Positions 37,021 to 46,822 of a stretch of 64,000 nucleotides of DNA are shown here, piece after piece. Both the position numbers and the translations under genes were made by a program. A model generated the notes under the pieces. It did not search any database and was not told where the DNA came from. It worked only from the letters and a program-made list of their open reading frames with translations. Numbering within the stretch: the stretch's first letter is position 1; every line of letters starts with the position of its first letter. The stretch is taken from positions 141,836 through 205,835 of the forward strand of contig NZ_JARJEF010000008.1 of the NCBI RefSeq assembly GCF_029697505.1, read 5' to 3'. This stretch comes from Pseudophaeobacter profundi (GTDB lineage: Bacteria; Pseudomonadota; Alphaproteobacteria; Rhodobacterales; Rhodobacteraceae).

Positions 37021-38037
37021 TTAGCGGAAAGGAGGCGAATACAGCAGGCCGCCTTTGGTCCACTGTGCGTTCAACCCACGCGCCAGACCGATGGGGGTGG
37101 CTTCACCGATGTTGTTGGCAAAGACTTCACCGTAGTTACCACCAGCGGCAATTGCGTTCTTGGCCCAGTCAGCCGACAGACCAAGCATCTCGCCCAGGGT
37201 ACCTTCGGTGCCCAGCAGACGGTTGATTTCAGGGTTGTTGGTGCCAGCGGCCATCTCAGCGAGATTCGCAGATGTCACACCCAGCTCTTCAGCAGAGATC
37301 AGTGCATTCAGGGTCCAGCGTACAACATCACCCCATTCGTGGTCGCCGTGACGGACCAGTGGGCCAAGAGGCTCTTTAGAGATGATTTCAGGCAGCAGCG
37401 CGTGCTCATCGGGTGCCTCAAAAGTGGCACGAGTGGCCGCCAGGCCGGATGCATCCGTGGTGTAAACGTCACAGGCACCTGCCAGGTACTGCTGCTGCGC
37501 TTCTGCGTTGGTTTCGATTGGAACCGGCTCGTAGCTGATGTTGTTGGACCGGAAGAAATCCGCCAGGTTCAGCTCGGTGGTGGTGCCGGTCTGAATGCAG
37601 ACTGTGGCGCCATCAAGTTCTTTGGCCGAGGAAACGCCCAGCTCTTTCGGGACCATAAAGCCCTGACCGTCGTAGTAGTTCACGCCGGTGAATTCAAACT
37701 TCAGATCAACATCGCGCGAGAAAGTCCAGGTGGTGTTCCGGGCCAGCACGTCGATTTCGCCAGAGGCCAGCGCGGTGAAACGCGTCTTGCCGGTGGTTGG
37801 CACAAATTCAACAGCGGTCGCATCACCCAGTACAGCCGCAGCAACAGCGCGACAGAGGGCAACGTCAAAGCCTTCCCATTCGCCACTCGCATTTGGGGCA
37901 GCAAATCCGACCAGACCAGTGGTGACGCCGCAGTTCAGTTTGCCGCGTGCCTTCACGTCGTCCAGCGTGCCAGCAGCTGCTGCACCAGCAGACAGACCGG
38001 CAATGGTCAGCGCGCCCAAAATAACGGTATTTTTCAT
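37021..38037 (-). CDS. aapJ: General L-amino-acid ABC transporter binding protein AapJ/BztA
   Basis: The 338-residue product has a signal peptide (MKNTVILGALTIAGLSAGAAAA) and a type-2 periplasmic binding fold of the polar amino-acid family. Recognition segments include GKLNCGVTTGLVGFAAPNASGEWEGFD and RDVDLKFEF. It delivers a broad range of L-amino acids, mainly glutamate, glutamine, aspartate and asparagine in BztA. ATG 38037 follows AGAGG; an upstream in-frame start has weaker support. It is the first gene of aapJQMP. Confidence 0.94.
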   Translation of the reverse strand: MKNTVILGALTIAGLSAGAAAAGTLDDVKARGKLNCGVTTGLVGFAAPNASGEWEGFDVALCRAVAAAVLGDATAVEFVPTTGKTRFTALASGEIDVLARNTTWTFSRDVDLKFEFTGVNYYDGQGFMVPKELGVSSAKELDGATVCIQTGTTTELNLADFFRSNNISYEPVPIETNAEAQQQYLAGACDVYTTDASGLAATRATFEAPDEHALLPEIISKEPLGPLVRHGDHEWGDVVRWTLNALISAEELGVTSANLAEMAAGTNNPEINRLLGTEGTLGEMLGLSADWAKNAIAAGGNYGEVFANNIGEATPIGLARGLNAQWTKGGLLYSPPFR

Positions 38038-38265
38038 ATTTACCTCTTCCTGATGTCCCACCTATTTCGGTGGTTTTTTTGCCCGGCAGGCAGGCCGCCG
38101 GATATGGTTTGAAATAGGGCAGAGCCCCTTTCGTACAGGGAGTTTGGGCGCATTCATCAACAAACGTCAAGTGTGCGATCATGAAATTCGATGTCCGCAT
38201 AGCGTACTTTTGCTATTCGATACAAAATTTCACGATCACGACTCCTGCCGCAACTTGCTGTCTTT

Positions 38266-38970
38266 TCAGCTAAAGTCGTAAAATGCTTTAGCGTGTATAA
38301 AGGCGGTGCGTTTCAATTCAGCAGTTGTTTCGGCCTCTTCATCGCTGCCCCACTGCTCTGCCTGCCAGGCTTCATCCAAACGCGAGATCCGCCAAATATC
38401 ATCCGCCGTGCGCCAATCTTGCGCCGCAGCAAATCCCAGCACCAGGGAACCGGACATCGACACAAGGTCGTGAAATGCTGCCAGCTGAAAGGGGCTCAGC
38501 CCATGTACAGCATGACGCAGGCTGCGCAGCGCCGCCGCATCCTGGGGCCGATGCAGCAATCCGGTGCGCGGCTCTAGTCGGACACCAAGGGCCTGTTCGG
38601 CCCAGTCCAGCGCCGGATCCCATTCTGCCGCCTGACGCTGCACCAGTTCCTGTGGCGAATCGGCGCGATAGCACAGCAGATCCGAATCGCCGTATTCCGC
38701 CAGCATATCCGCGACTTCACCGTGTTGATTCGCAACCTTGTCGATCGCAGCATTGGCAGATCGGGTAAAAGGCATGGTCTCTGGATTGATCACCTCGGAC
38801 TGGGCATCCCATTCAGTGGCGATAGCCTCGGCCATGGCACGGCTGGGCACCATCAGTGCGGCCTTCGCCGGGGTCTTGACCATGCGGCCATCCAGCGCCA
38901 CGCCAAACCCATCTTCCGCCTCGGTCACGTCTGCCTGTTTCCAGAACCGTTTCTGCGCCCAGTTGCTCAT
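38266..38970 (-). CDS. ATP12-family F1-ATPase assembly chaperone
   Basis: The 234-residue protein carries the ATP12 signatures KRFWKQADV, GFGVALDGRMVKTPAKAAL and MPFTRSANAAIDKV. ATP12 binds the alpha subunit during F1-ATPase assembly in mitochondria, and homologues are common in alphaproteobacteria. It is the last gene of a tight minus-strand run with the HAD phosphatase and rluC, starting three bases after the HAD stop. Confidence 0.9.
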   Translation of the reverse strand: MSNWAQKRFWKQADVTEAEDGFGVALDGRMVKTPAKAALMVPSRAMAEAIATEWDAQSEVINPETMPFTRSANAAIDKVANQHGEVADMLAEYGDSDLLCYRADSPQELVQRQAAEWDPALDWAEQALGVRLEPRTGLLHRPQDAAALRSLRHAVHGLSPFQLAAFHDLVSMSGSLVLGFAAAQDWRTADDIWRISRLDEAWQAEQWGSDEEAETTAELKRTAFIHAKAFYDFS

Positions 38971-38973
38971 GCC

Positions 38974-39642
38974 TTATGCCTTCCAAATCTGTTGCAGCAG
39001 CGGTGCCAATTGCGCAAAGCTGCTGATGACATGATCCGCACCCAGCCCGGCCGCCGGGTGATAGCCCCAGTCCACGGCAATCGTGCAAACGCCAGCCGCG
39101 CGGCCCATGTCGATGTCAAAACTTGTATCCCCAATCATCACCGCCTGCTCTGGCGCGAGCCCGGTTTCCGCCAGCGCCGTCAGCACCATCGACGGATGCG
39201 GTTTAGAGGGGTGATGATCCGCCACCTGCCGGGTGACAAAACAGGTCAGCCCATGCGCCTCTATCAGCGCATCCAGGCCGCGTTGCGATTTGCCAGTTGC
39301 CACCCCAAGCAAATACTCAGGGACTGCATGCAACGCCGCCAGGGTTTCGGCCGCACCGGGAAACAGTGGCGAATGGCCCGCCCCCTGCGCCAGGCGCTGG
39401 GTCATATAAGCGGATTTATAGCCCGCAACCAACTGTGCCTGCTGATCCGCCGAGGCCTGCGGTGCGAGTTGGGCCATGGCCAGCGGCAGCGACAGGCCCA
39501 CAATCGACAGGATATCGCCGTGGTCGGGCGGTGTCAGTCCGGCCCCGTCAAAGGCCAGCCGCATCGCGGCGGCAATGGCACTCTGGCTATCTGCCAGGGT
39601 GCCGTCCACATCAAACAGGATCAATCGCAGATCTGCGCTCAC
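38974..39642 (-). CDS. HAD-superfamily phosphatase, phosphoglycolate phosphatase-like
   Basis: The 222-residue hydrolase has HAD motif I LFDVDGTLADS, motif II around VATGK, the conserved lysine near HPSKPHP and motif III VMIGDTSFDIDMG. It resembles Gph, but substrate range in this family is wide. Its start overlaps the rluC stop by four bases. Confidence 0.85.
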   Translation of the reverse strand: MSADLRLILFDVDGTLADSQSAIAAAMRLAFDGAGLTPPDHGDILSIVGLSLPLAMAQLAPQASADQQAQLVAGYKSAYMTQRLAQGAGHSPLFPGAAETLAALHAVPEYLLGVATGKSQRGLDALIEAHGLTCFVTRQVADHHPSKPHPSMVLTALAETGLAPEQAVMIGDTSFDIDMGRAAGVCTIAVDWGYHPAAGLGADHVISSFAQLAPLLQQIWKA

Positions 39643-40685
39643 AGCAGCGCCTCAAAGGGATCATCTGCCGCCAGATCTTCGCTCCAGCCGAAAGTATTCC
39701 AGCTGTCTTTCATGTGATCCGGCAGATCCGCAGTGACAACGATGTCCTTGCGGGTGGTCGGATGTTCAAACACCATGCGCCGCGCGTGCAGGTGCAGCTT
39801 CTTGCTGATGTCACCGCCCAGCTGTGCGCCCCAGCCATCGCCAAGGTTTTCCTGGCCCGAACCACCGTATTTGCCGTCGCCGATGATGGGATGACCAATT
39901 TCCGCCATATGCACCCGCAGCTGGTGGGTGCGCCCGGTCACCGGTTCCATCGCCACCCAAGCAGCCCGACCAGCCACCCGATAGAGTGTCGCGTAAAAGG
40001 TATGCGCCCGTTTAGCGCCGGGGGTGCGATCAATCTCGGACGGATGCACGGCGATCATCTTTTCGCCTTCACCGCTGCGGCCATGGCCCGCAGCCTTGAC
40101 CAGGCCCGCCTTGATTTCCCCCAGATAGGGGGTCGGCACACCAGCCACCAGCGCCCAGTAAATCTTGCGCGTGTTGCGATGGCGGAATGCAGCAGTCAGC
40201 GCCTTGGCCGCCAGTCGGGTCCGGGCCAGTACCAGAACGCCCGAGGTATCCTTGTCCAGACGATGCACCAGGCGCGGTTTTTCTTCCGCGTCAAAGCGCA
40301 GCGCCTCTGACAGCCCATCCACATGTTTCGTGGTGCCGCTACCGCCCTGCACCGCCAGCCCAGCCGGCTTGTTCAGAACGATGACATCGTCATCCTTGTA
40401 AATCACGCAGTCGCGGATCATCTTGGCGTCCGCTTCGGAAACCCGGGCCACGCGCGGCTCTGCAGGTTTCAAATCCGAGGCCGCCAGCGGCGGCACCCGC
40501 ACCACCTGGCCGGCAGTCACCCGCGTGTTGGCCTTGACCCGACCGCCGTCCAGACGCAGCTCCCCCTTGCGGCACATCTTCTCAATGCGGCCCTGGTTCA
40601 CATGCGGGAACAGACGCCGCAGCCAGCGGTCAATCCGCTGGTCGTCATCCTCTTCGGTCACCGTGATCATCTGTACGCCGCTCAT
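39639..40685 (-). CDS. rluC: 23S rRNA pseudouridine synthase RluC
   Basis: The 348-residue enzyme has an N-terminal S4 RNA-binding domain (DDDQRIDRWLRRLFPHVNQGRIEKMCRKGELRLDGGR region) and the RluA-type catalytic core with the aspartate in HRLDKDTSG. It isomerises uridines in 23S rRNA. AGGAG is eight bases before ATG 40685; the start overlaps the crcB stop. RluC is the best fit among the RluA/C/D types by length and neighbours. Confidence 0.88.
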   Translation of the reverse strand: MSGVQMITVTEEDDDQRIDRWLRRLFPHVNQGRIEKMCRKGELRLDGGRVKANTRVTAGQVVRVPPLAASDLKPAEPRVARVSEADAKMIRDCVIYKDDDVIVLNKPAGLAVQGGSGTTKHVDGLSEALRFDAEEKPRLVHRLDKDTSGVLVLARTRLAAKALTAAFRHRNTRKIYWALVAGVPTPYLGEIKAGLVKAAGHGRSGEGEKMIAVHPSEIDRTPGAKRAHTFYATLYRVAGRAAWVAMEPVTGRTHQLRVHMAEIGHPIIGDGKYGGSGQENLGDGWGAQLGGDISKKLHLHARRMVFEHPTTRKDIVVTADLPDHMKDSWNTFGWSEDLAADDPFEALL

Positions 40686-41062
40686 GCGAACACTCCTCTT
40701 GCGAGCCATAGGCCCAAAAACAATCCGCCGACCGACAGGCCCACCGAAAGCAAAACATAGACCGCAGCCTGCCCAAAGGCACCGCGCTCAATCATATTGG
40801 CACTCTCCAAAGAGAAGGCCGAAAACGTGGTGAACCCGCCCAGAAACCCGGTCATCACCAGCGGGCTCAGGTGGGTCAGCCCCCTATGCGCCGCCAGCAC
40901 CACAAAGCCCCCCATCAGACAAGAACCGATCACATTCACAGTGATGATCGCCAGCGGAAACTCCTGATGGCCAATCAAGCGTGTAACGCCCAGACCTGTC
41001 AGATAGCGGAGCACCGCACCAGTAGCGCCGCCCAGAGCGACCAGAGAGAGAGTTGAAATCAT
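40682..41062 (-). CDS. crcB: Fluoride exporter CrcB (Fluc)
   Basis: The 126-residue membrane protein has four helices and the Fluc motifs GGATGAVLRYL, TVNVIGSCLMG and GFLGGFTTFSAFS with the pore phenylalanine box. It exports fluoride as a dual-topology dimer. ATG 41062 is used; a TTG one codon earlier is possible. I looked for a fluoride riboswitch upstream and did not find one. Confidence 0.92.
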   Translation of the reverse strand: MISTLSLVALGGATGAVLRYLTGLGVTRLIGHQEFPLAIITVNVIGSCLMGGFVVLAAHRGLTHLSPLVMTGFLGGFTTFSAFSLESANMIERGAFGQAAVYVLLSVGLSVGGLFLGLWLARGVFA

Positions 41063-41183
41063 CAAGGGTCTGTGGCGCGCACGCGGGTGGATGTCAAGTT
41101 TTAGCCGCTATGCAGGCTTGATCGCCGTAAGTTTTGCACGCCTATCCGTCAAATCGGTAGCGCAGGGTTGATGGGTCCTGGCC

Positions 41184-42503
41184 CTAGGAGTTTCGCTGCT
41201 GACGCAGTTTGGCAAAATAGGCACTGCGCCGTTTCAATTCCCGTTCAAACCCGCGTTCGACCGGTCGATACAGCACCGGTCGCTTGACCCCATCGGGAAA
41301 GTAGTTCTGCCCCGAAAACCCATCCTCGGCGTCGTGGTCATAGGCATAGCCATCGCCATAACCCTGTTCGGCCATCAGCTTGGTTGGCGCATTCATGATA
41401 TGCTTGGGTGGTGGGGTGCTGCCGGTATCCTTGGCCAGGCGGCGGGCCGCCTTGATGCCCACATAGACCGCATTGGATTTGGGTGCGAGCGCCAGATAGA
41501 CTGCGGCATTTGCCAGCGCCAGTTCGCCCTCGGGGCTGCCAAGCCGTTCATAGGTATTCCAGGCGTTCAGACACACCGTATTGGCCTGCGGATCCGCCAG
41601 GCCAATGTCCTCGGTCGACATCATGGTCAGGCGGCGGGCCAGAAACCGAGGGTCTTCCCCGCCCTCAAGCATCCGCGCCAGCCAGTACAGGGCGGCGTCC
41701 GGGTCCGATCCGCGAATGGATTTGTGCAGGGCCGAGATCAGATTGTAGTGCTCATCACCGGATTTATCGTATTTGGTGGCGCGCCGCATCAGCCGGGTCG
41801 CCAGGGCCTCGCGTCCCAAAGGAGCCTTCACCTGCCAGGCCGCGACCTGTTCAATCAGGTTCAACAAGGCCCGCCCATCACCATCTGCCATCTCTTGCAG
41901 GGCGTCGCGCGCCTCACCGCTCAGCGGCAGGGCGCGGCCCAGGTCCTGTTCGGCGCGCTGGGTCAGCCGTTCGAGATCGGCCAGCGACAGACGTTCCAGC
42001 ACCAGCACCTGCGCCCGCGACAGCACCGCCGCGTTCAGCTCAAACGAGGGGTTTTCGGTGGTGGCCCCAACCAGAAGGATGGTGCCATCCTCCATATAGG
42101 GCAGAAAACCATCCTGCTGCGCCTTGTTGAAGCGATGGATTTCATCAACGAACAATAGGGTGCCCTGGCCATTCTGGCGGCGGATCTTGGCCGCCTCGAA
42201 CACCTTGCGCAGTTCTGGCACCCCAGTGAAAATCGCCGAAATCTGAACAAAGTGCAGATCCGTTTCACGGGCCAACAGCCGGGCAATGGTGGTTTTGCCC
42301 ACCCCAGGCGGCCCCCAGAACACCAACGAGGAGAGCGACCCGGACGACAGCATCACCCCCAGAGGCCCCTCCTCCCCCAGAATCTGTGCCTGACCGATCA
42401 CCTCTCCCAGGCTCTGCGGGCGCAGCCGGTCGGCCAGGGGCCGGTTCACATCCCCTGCGGGATCTGTCCCAGTGTCGGGTGCGCTGCCAAACAGATCAGC
42501 CAT
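41184..42503 (-). CDS. rarA: Replication-associated recombination protein RarA (MgsA)
   Basis: The 439-residue AAA+ ATPase has Walker A GPPGVGKTTIA, Walker B TLLFVDEIHRFNKAQQD and sensor TTENPSFELN, followed by the RarA C-terminal tetramer domain (KSIRGSDPDAALYWLARMLEGGEDP). It acts at stalled replication forks. It starts three bases after the protease gene, probably on the same transcript. Confidence 0.94.
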   Translation of the reverse strand: MADLFGSAPDTGTDPAGDVNRPLADRLRPQSLGEVIGQAQILGEEGPLGVMLSSGSLSSLVFWGPPGVGKTTIARLLARETDLHFVQISAIFTGVPELRKVFEAAKIRRQNGQGTLLFVDEIHRFNKAQQDGFLPYMEDGTILLVGATTENPSFELNAAVLSRAQVLVLERLSLADLERLTQRAEQDLGRALPLSGEARDALQEMADGDGRALLNLIEQVAAWQVKAPLGREALATRLMRRATKYDKSGDEHYNLISALHKSIRGSDPDAALYWLARMLEGGEDPRFLARRLTMMSTEDIGLADPQANTVCLNAWNTYERLGSPEGELALANAAVYLALAPKSNAVYVGIKAARRLAKDTGSTPPPKHIMNAPTKLMAEQGYGDGYAYDHDAEDGFSGQNYFPDGVKRPVLYRPVERGFERELKRRSAYFAKLRQQRNS

Positions 42504-42506
42504 GGA

Positions 42507-43925
42507 TCAGCGCCGCATATGCAGGCTGACCCGCTGGCCCCGCCTGTTCAAATCAAATCGAACCCGGCGTCCGGCCTCTTCCAGCAGGCGCGGCACATCC
42601 GTCGGCGCCGCAACCAAAGCGCCATTGATCTCCATCAGAATATCGCCCGCCCTGACCCCGGCGCGCCCGGCAAAGGGGCCAGGATCCAGCACCACAACGC
42701 CGCTGGCCGAGAGCGGCAGTTGCAGCCGCACGATGGCGACCGGATTGATCAACCCGACGGTAAAACCCGGAAGGGCGCTGTCTTCAGTCATCACCAGCGA
42801 TTCACCTGGCGGATCATTCGGGGCGGCATACATTTCAACCATGAGCGTCTCACGCTGGTCACCGCGCAGCCGGGTGACTTCGGAAATACCGTTCAACCCG
42901 GCCACAGACATGCGAAACACCATCTCAGAGGGGGAATTCACCACCTCGCCATCCACTTCGGTGATCACATCGCCAACCTCGAACCCGGCCTTGGCAAAGG
43001 GGCTCTTGGGGTGAAGTTCGGAAATCACCATGCCTTCTGGCAAGTTCATCCCCAGCGATCCTGCCAGATCCGCATCCACCGGCTGGCCCGTCATCCCGGC
43101 CCAGGGCCGCTGAAAGGCCTCGGCGCCATCATGCGCCTGTTTGACAAATTCGCGCACCAGATTGGCAGGAATGGCAAAGCCAATACCGTTGGACCCGCCA
43201 GAACGGCTGAGAATACGCGTGTTGATGCCAATGAGATCGCCGTTCACGTCAATCAGCGCCCCGCCCGAATTGCCCGGATTGATCGGCGCATCGGTCTGAA
43301 TGTAATAGCCAAAACCTTCGCCAGAGGCGGTGCCACTGCGCGCCAGGCCCGAGACAATACCGCTGCTGACGGTCTGGCCCACCCCAAAGGGATTGCCGAT
43401 CGCCAGAGCCAGTTCGCCGACCTCAACCTTGTCACTATCGCGCAGCGCCAGGAACGGAAGATCCGCAGCGCCATCCAGTTGCAGGATCGCCAGATCGCTG
43501 GCCTGATCTGCAAGAACCACCTGCGCATCATATTCGCGTTTATCCGTGGTCACGACGCGAATTTCGGTGGCCATGCCCACCACATGATAGTTCGACACCA
43601 CGATGCCATCCGCCGACAGGATGACGCCAGAGCCAAGCGAGCTTTCGACGCGGGGTCGCGGGCTGGTGAAACCGCGAAAGAAGTCGTCGAAAAACGGATC
43701 ATTCATGAAAGGCGAACGCTGTTGGGTCTGGCGCACCACCTTTGCATAGATATTCACCACAGCCGGGGCCGCCTGTTTCACCAAGGGCGCAAAGCCCAGC
43801 GAAATTTCCGCCTGGGATTGCGGCACGCGCGTTTGCGCACTGACCGAAGCCAAAGGCAACAGCACCACAGCGGCTATGAACGCAAGGGTCAGAACCTTGG
43901 GAAACGAAAGGACTGCGCGGACCAT
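42507..43925 (-). CDS. DegP/DegQ-type periplasmic serine protease
   Basis: The 472-residue protease has a signal peptide (to about residue 30), a trypsin-like domain with the triad H114 (SNYHVVG), D144 (ASDLAIL) and S220 (GNSGGAL), and two C-terminal PDZ domains. It degrades or holds misfolded periplasmic proteins. It begins about 110 bases after the rplQ terminator and probably forms a unit with rarA. Confidence 0.92.
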   Translation of the reverse strand: MVRAVLSFPKVLTLAFIAAVVLLPLASVSAQTRVPQSQAEISLGFAPLVKQAAPAVVNIYAKVVRQTQQRSPFMNDPFFDDFFRGFTSPRPRVESSLGSGVILSADGIVVSNYHVVGMATEIRVVTTDKREYDAQVVLADQASDLAILQLDGAADLPFLALRDSDKVEVGELALAIGNPFGVGQTVSSGIVSGLARSGTASGEGFGYYIQTDAPINPGNSGGALIDVNGDLIGINTRILSRSGGSNGIGFAIPANLVREFVKQAHDGAEAFQRPWAGMTGQPVDADLAGSLGMNLPEGMVISELHPKSPFAKAGFEVGDVITEVDGEVVNSPSEMVFRMSVAGLNGISEVTRLRGDQRETLMVEMYAAPNDPPGESLVMTEDSALPGFTVGLINPVAIVRLQLPLSASGVVVLDPGPFAGRAGVRAGDILMEINGALVAAPTDVPRLLEEAGRRVRFDLNRRGQRVSLHMRR

Positions 43926-44035
43926 GGGACCTCCGAGAATTGTGATCCCTCAGGATATGCGGAGCCGCACCCCGGATTGCAAGCACTGAGACAATGCCGA
44001 CGCCGGCACATCATCGGCAGAAACGCCGGACAACG

Positions 44036-44064
44036 AAAAACCCCCGCCTGAAACCAGACGGGGG
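44036..44064 (-). terminator. Terminator after rplQ
   Basis: On the minus strand a 10-bp stem (CCCCCGTCTG against CAGGCGGGGG, one wobble, positions 44041-44064) is followed by five T. It closes the alpha operon. Confidence 0.88.
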
Positions 44065-44097
44065 CCAATTTCAAACCCACAGTTGGGGTAGGAAATC

Positions 44098-44523
44098 TTA
44101 TTCTGCGTCGGCAGCTTCGATTTCTGCAGCGAGGCGGGCCTTGTCGGCGGCGCCTTTGGCAGCAACGTCACGGTCGACAAATTCGATGATCGCCATAGGC
44201 GCCATGTCACCGTAGCGGAAGCCCGCTTTCAGAATGCGAACGTAGCCGCCCTGACGGTCTTTGTAGCGGGGGCCAAGCACGTCAAACAGTTTGGCGACAT
44301 ACTGGTCTTCTTTCAGGCGCGCATTGGCCTGACGACGGGCGTGCAGATCGCCACGTTTTGCCAGGGTGATCATCTTTTCGATGATGGGGCGCAATTCTTT
44401 TGCCTTTGGCAGAGTCGTTTTGATCTGCTCGTGCTCGATCAGCGAGCCAGCCATGTTTGCAAACAGGGCCTTACGGTGCTCATGAGTACGGTTGAGGCGG
44501 CGGTAACCACGTGCGTGACGCAT
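44098..44523 (-). CDS. rplQ: 50S ribosomal protein L17
   Basis: The 141-residue protein opens with [20 protein letters not shown], the L17 signature, and ends in an acidic alphaproteobacterial tail. It is the last gene of the alpha operon, with a terminator 34 bases downstream. The 150-base gap from rpoA contains mutually exclusive hairpins that could adjust its level. Confidence 0.97.
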   Translation of the reverse strand: MRHARGYRRLNRTHEHRKALFANMAGSLIEHEQIKTTLPKAKELRPIIEKMITLAKRGDLHARRQANARLKEDQYVAKLFDVLGPRYKDRQGGYVRILKAGFRYGDMAPMAIIEFVDRDVAAKGAADKARLAAEIEAADAE

Positions 44524-44593
44524 TGTCTAATTCCTTCTTTCGCGTTTTGCTTTGTCTGTCAGCCGATGCGTGTCAGCTGCTCTCCTTGGGGCG

Positions 44594-44653
44594 TCTGCCC
44601 ATCTTTCCCCGCCAGTGCGGGCATTGGTTAAGGGCAGACCAGAGCCTGCCCTT
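44594..44653 (-). promoter_or_regulatory. Alternative hairpins between rpoA and rplQ
   Basis: AAGGGCAG (44631-44638) pairs perfectly with CTGCCCTT (44646-44653), while the overlapping GGGCAGAC (44633-44640) pairs perfectly with GTCTGCCC (44594-44601). The two stems cannot form together. This looks like an attenuator or processing site; the role is inference. Confidence 0.5.
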
Positions 44654-44676
44654 AAATTCGTAGCGCCGGGAAATTC

Positions 44677-45693
44677 TTAGAACGTGTCTTCGAATTTCTT
44701 AGCCAGATCTTCGATGTTGTCTGGTGGCCAGTCCTCGACGTCCATGCCGAGGTGCAGACCCATGCCAGACAGCACTTCCTTGATCTCGTTCAGCGACTTG
44801 CGGCCAAAGTTCGGCGTGCGCAGCATTTCTGCTTCGGTCTTCTGGATAAGATCGCCGATGTAGACAATGTTGTCGTTCTTGAGGCAGTTTGCAGACCGGA
44901 CAGACAATTCCAGTTCGTCCACTTTCTTCAGCAGAAGCGGGTTGAACTCAAGACCGTCGTCTTCGTCCTGACGGTTCGCCGATTCGGGTTCTTCGAAGTT
45001 GACGAAGATCGACAGCTGATCCTGCAGGATCCGCGCAGCATAGGCCAGCGCGTCATCAGGCGTAACGGAACCGTCTGTTTCGATTTTCAGGGTCAGCTTG
45101 TCATAATCCAGCACCTGGCCCTCACGGGTGGGCTGAACGTCATAAGACACCTTTTTCACCGGCGAATAGATCGCATCGATTGGGATCAGACCAATGGGTG
45201 CATCTTCTGGCTTGTTCTTGTCGGCAGAGACATAGCCCTTGCCGGTATTCACGGTCAGTTCCATGAACAGGTCGGCGCCATCATCAAGGTGGCAGATAAC
45301 ATGCTCGCGGTTCAGAACCTCGATGCCTGCGGACTCAGAGATGTCACCGGCGGTAACAACAGCTGGGCCTTTGGCGTTGATCGACAGGCGCTTGGGGCCT
45401 TCGACTTCCATGCGCAGCGAAACACCCTTCAGGTTGAGGATGATATCGGTGACGTCTTCACGTACGCCTGCAACGCTGGAGAATTCGTGCAGAACATTGT
45501 CGATCTGTACGGATGTAATTGCAGCCCCCTGCAGCGAGCTCATCAGAACACGACGCAGTGCGTTGCCAAGCGTCAGGCCAAAACCGCGCTCCAGTGGTTC
45601 GGCAATAATTGTTGCCTGACGTGCGGGATCGTTGCCCGGCTTAGCTTCAAGCTGCGTAGGCTTGATCAGCTCTGCCCAATTTTTATGGATCAT
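44677..45693 (-). CDS. rpoA: RNA polymerase alpha subunit
   Basis: The 338-residue subunit has the N-terminal assembly domain ([28 protein letters not shown]) and the C-terminal domain ([27 protein letters not shown]) that contacts UP elements and activators. ATG 45693 has GGAGG upstream and matches the family start [12 protein letters not shown]; an upstream in-frame start is rejected. Order rpsM-rpsK-rpoA-rplQ is the standard alpha operon. Confidence 0.97.
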   Translation of the reverse strand: MIHKNWAELIKPTQLEAKPGNDPARQATIIAEPLERGFGLTLGNALRRVLMSSLQGAAITSVQIDNVLHEFSSVAGVREDVTDIILNLKGVSLRMEVEGPKRLSINAKGPAVVTAGDISESAGIEVLNREHVICHLDDGADLFMELTVNTGKGYVSADKNKPEDAPIGLIPIDAIYSPVKKVSYDVQPTREGQVLDYDKLTLKIETDGSVTPDDALAYAARILQDQLSIFVNFEEPESANRQDEDDGLEFNPLLLKKVDELELSVRSANCLKNDNIVYIGDLIQKTEAEMLRTPNFGRKSLNEIKEVLSGMGLHLGMDVEDWPPDNIEDLAKKFEDTF

Positions 45694-45805
45694 GCAGTCC
45701 CTCCATTCCTGTCTGTACCTCATGTCCGAAGGTGCAGACGCCCGAGGTTTAAAATGACGGACTGGGGCTCAGCAAACAAGCAGAGCCCCAGCGTAATGCT
45801 CGAAA

Positions 45806-46195
45806 TTAAACGCGACGGCGCTTTGGCGGACGGCAGCCGTTGTGCGCCATAGGTGTAACGTCGCGGATCGAGGTGATGTTGAACCCAACTGCGGCCAGAG
45901 CGCGCAGCGCCGATTCACGACCGCCACCGGGGCCCTGAACTTCGACTTCGAGGGTCTTCACACCGTGATCCTGCGCTTTCTTACCTGCATCTTCTGCAGC
46001 CATCTGAGCAGCATAGGGTGTCGATTTACGCGACCCTTTGAAGCCCATGGAACCAGCAGAGGACCATGCAATCGCATTACCCTGAACATCAGAGATCAGG
46101 ATTTTGGTGTTGTTGAACGAAGAGTTCACGTGAGCAACGCCTGTGGCGATGTTCTTGCGCTCTTTTTTCTTAGTACGAGTCTTATCGCGTGCCAT
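45806..46195 (-). CDS. rpsK: 30S ribosomal protein S11
   Basis: The 129-residue protein has the S11 core [30 protein letters not shown] and ends with [18 protein letters not shown]. It sits in the small-subunit platform. It lies 16 bases after rpsM. Confidence 0.97.
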   Translation of the reverse strand: MARDKTRTKKKERKNIATGVAHVNSSFNNTKILISDVQGNAIAWSSAGSMGFKGSRKSTPYAAQMAAEDAGKKAQDHGVKTLEVEVQGPGGGRESALRALAAVGFNITSIRDVTPMAHNGCRPPKRRRV

Positions 46196-46211
46196 TGATC
46201 AAACCCTCCCT

Positions 46212-46580
46212 TTACTTCTTCTTACCAGCAATGGCCTTTGCAGGACCTTTGCGAGTACGAGCGTTGGTGTGGGTACGCTGGCCGCGAACGGGCAGGTTAC
46301 GACGATGACGCAGGCCGCGGTAGCAACCCAGGTCCATCAAACGCTTGACGTTCATCTGAACTTCACGACGCAGGTCACCTTCAACGGTGAAGTTTGCATC
46401 GATATATTCACGGATGGACAGAACTTCAGAGTCGGACAGTTCATTCACACGGCGGGCCGTGTCAATGCCAACGGCTTCGCAGATGGTCGCGGCCGAGGTG
46501 TTTCCGATTCCGGTGATATATGTGAGGGCGATAGGTACCCGCTTAGCAGCGGGAATGTTTACGCCGGCAATACGTGCCAC
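46212..46580 (-). CDS. rpsM: 30S ribosomal protein S13
   Basis: The 122-residue protein [22 protein letters not shown]... with [21 protein letters not shown] is a full-length S13, which contacts tRNA and bridges subunits. It leads the alpha operon here. No rpmJ precedes it, which is usual in alphaproteobacteria. Confidence 0.97.
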   Translation of the reverse strand: MARIAGVNIPAAKRVPIALTYITGIGNTSAATICEAVGIDTARRVNELSDSEVLSIREYIDANFTVEGDLRREVQMNVKRLMDLGCYRGLRHRRNLPVRGQRTHTNARTRKGPAKAIAGKKK

Positions 46581-46822
46581 GTGTCACTTTCCTTTTCGTT
46601 GCGGTTCCGTAGTCCCAGAACCTTTTTTCACAACGCTTGACCAGGGCGACGGGGCCGCGCAGTCCAGCATTTTGAGGTGGTCATGCAGGCAAAGAATCCG
46701 CCCACATGGAATCATCCCGCAAAGGGATGGGCTTGCGTATGAGGAATCAGACAGAGCGTCAACCCGTCAAGGGGGCATCGGGCTTCTTTTCCTCAAAATG
46801 CGGGCTTTTCAGCAAATTGGCC

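Noticed and set aside
41063-41183. Possible fluoride riboswitch upstream of crcB
   Set aside because: I looked for the conserved aptamer pattern and did not see it in the gap.
46212-46580. Missing rpmJ before rpsM as an anomaly
   Set aside because: In alphaproteobacteria rpmJ is usually elsewhere, so its absence here is normal.
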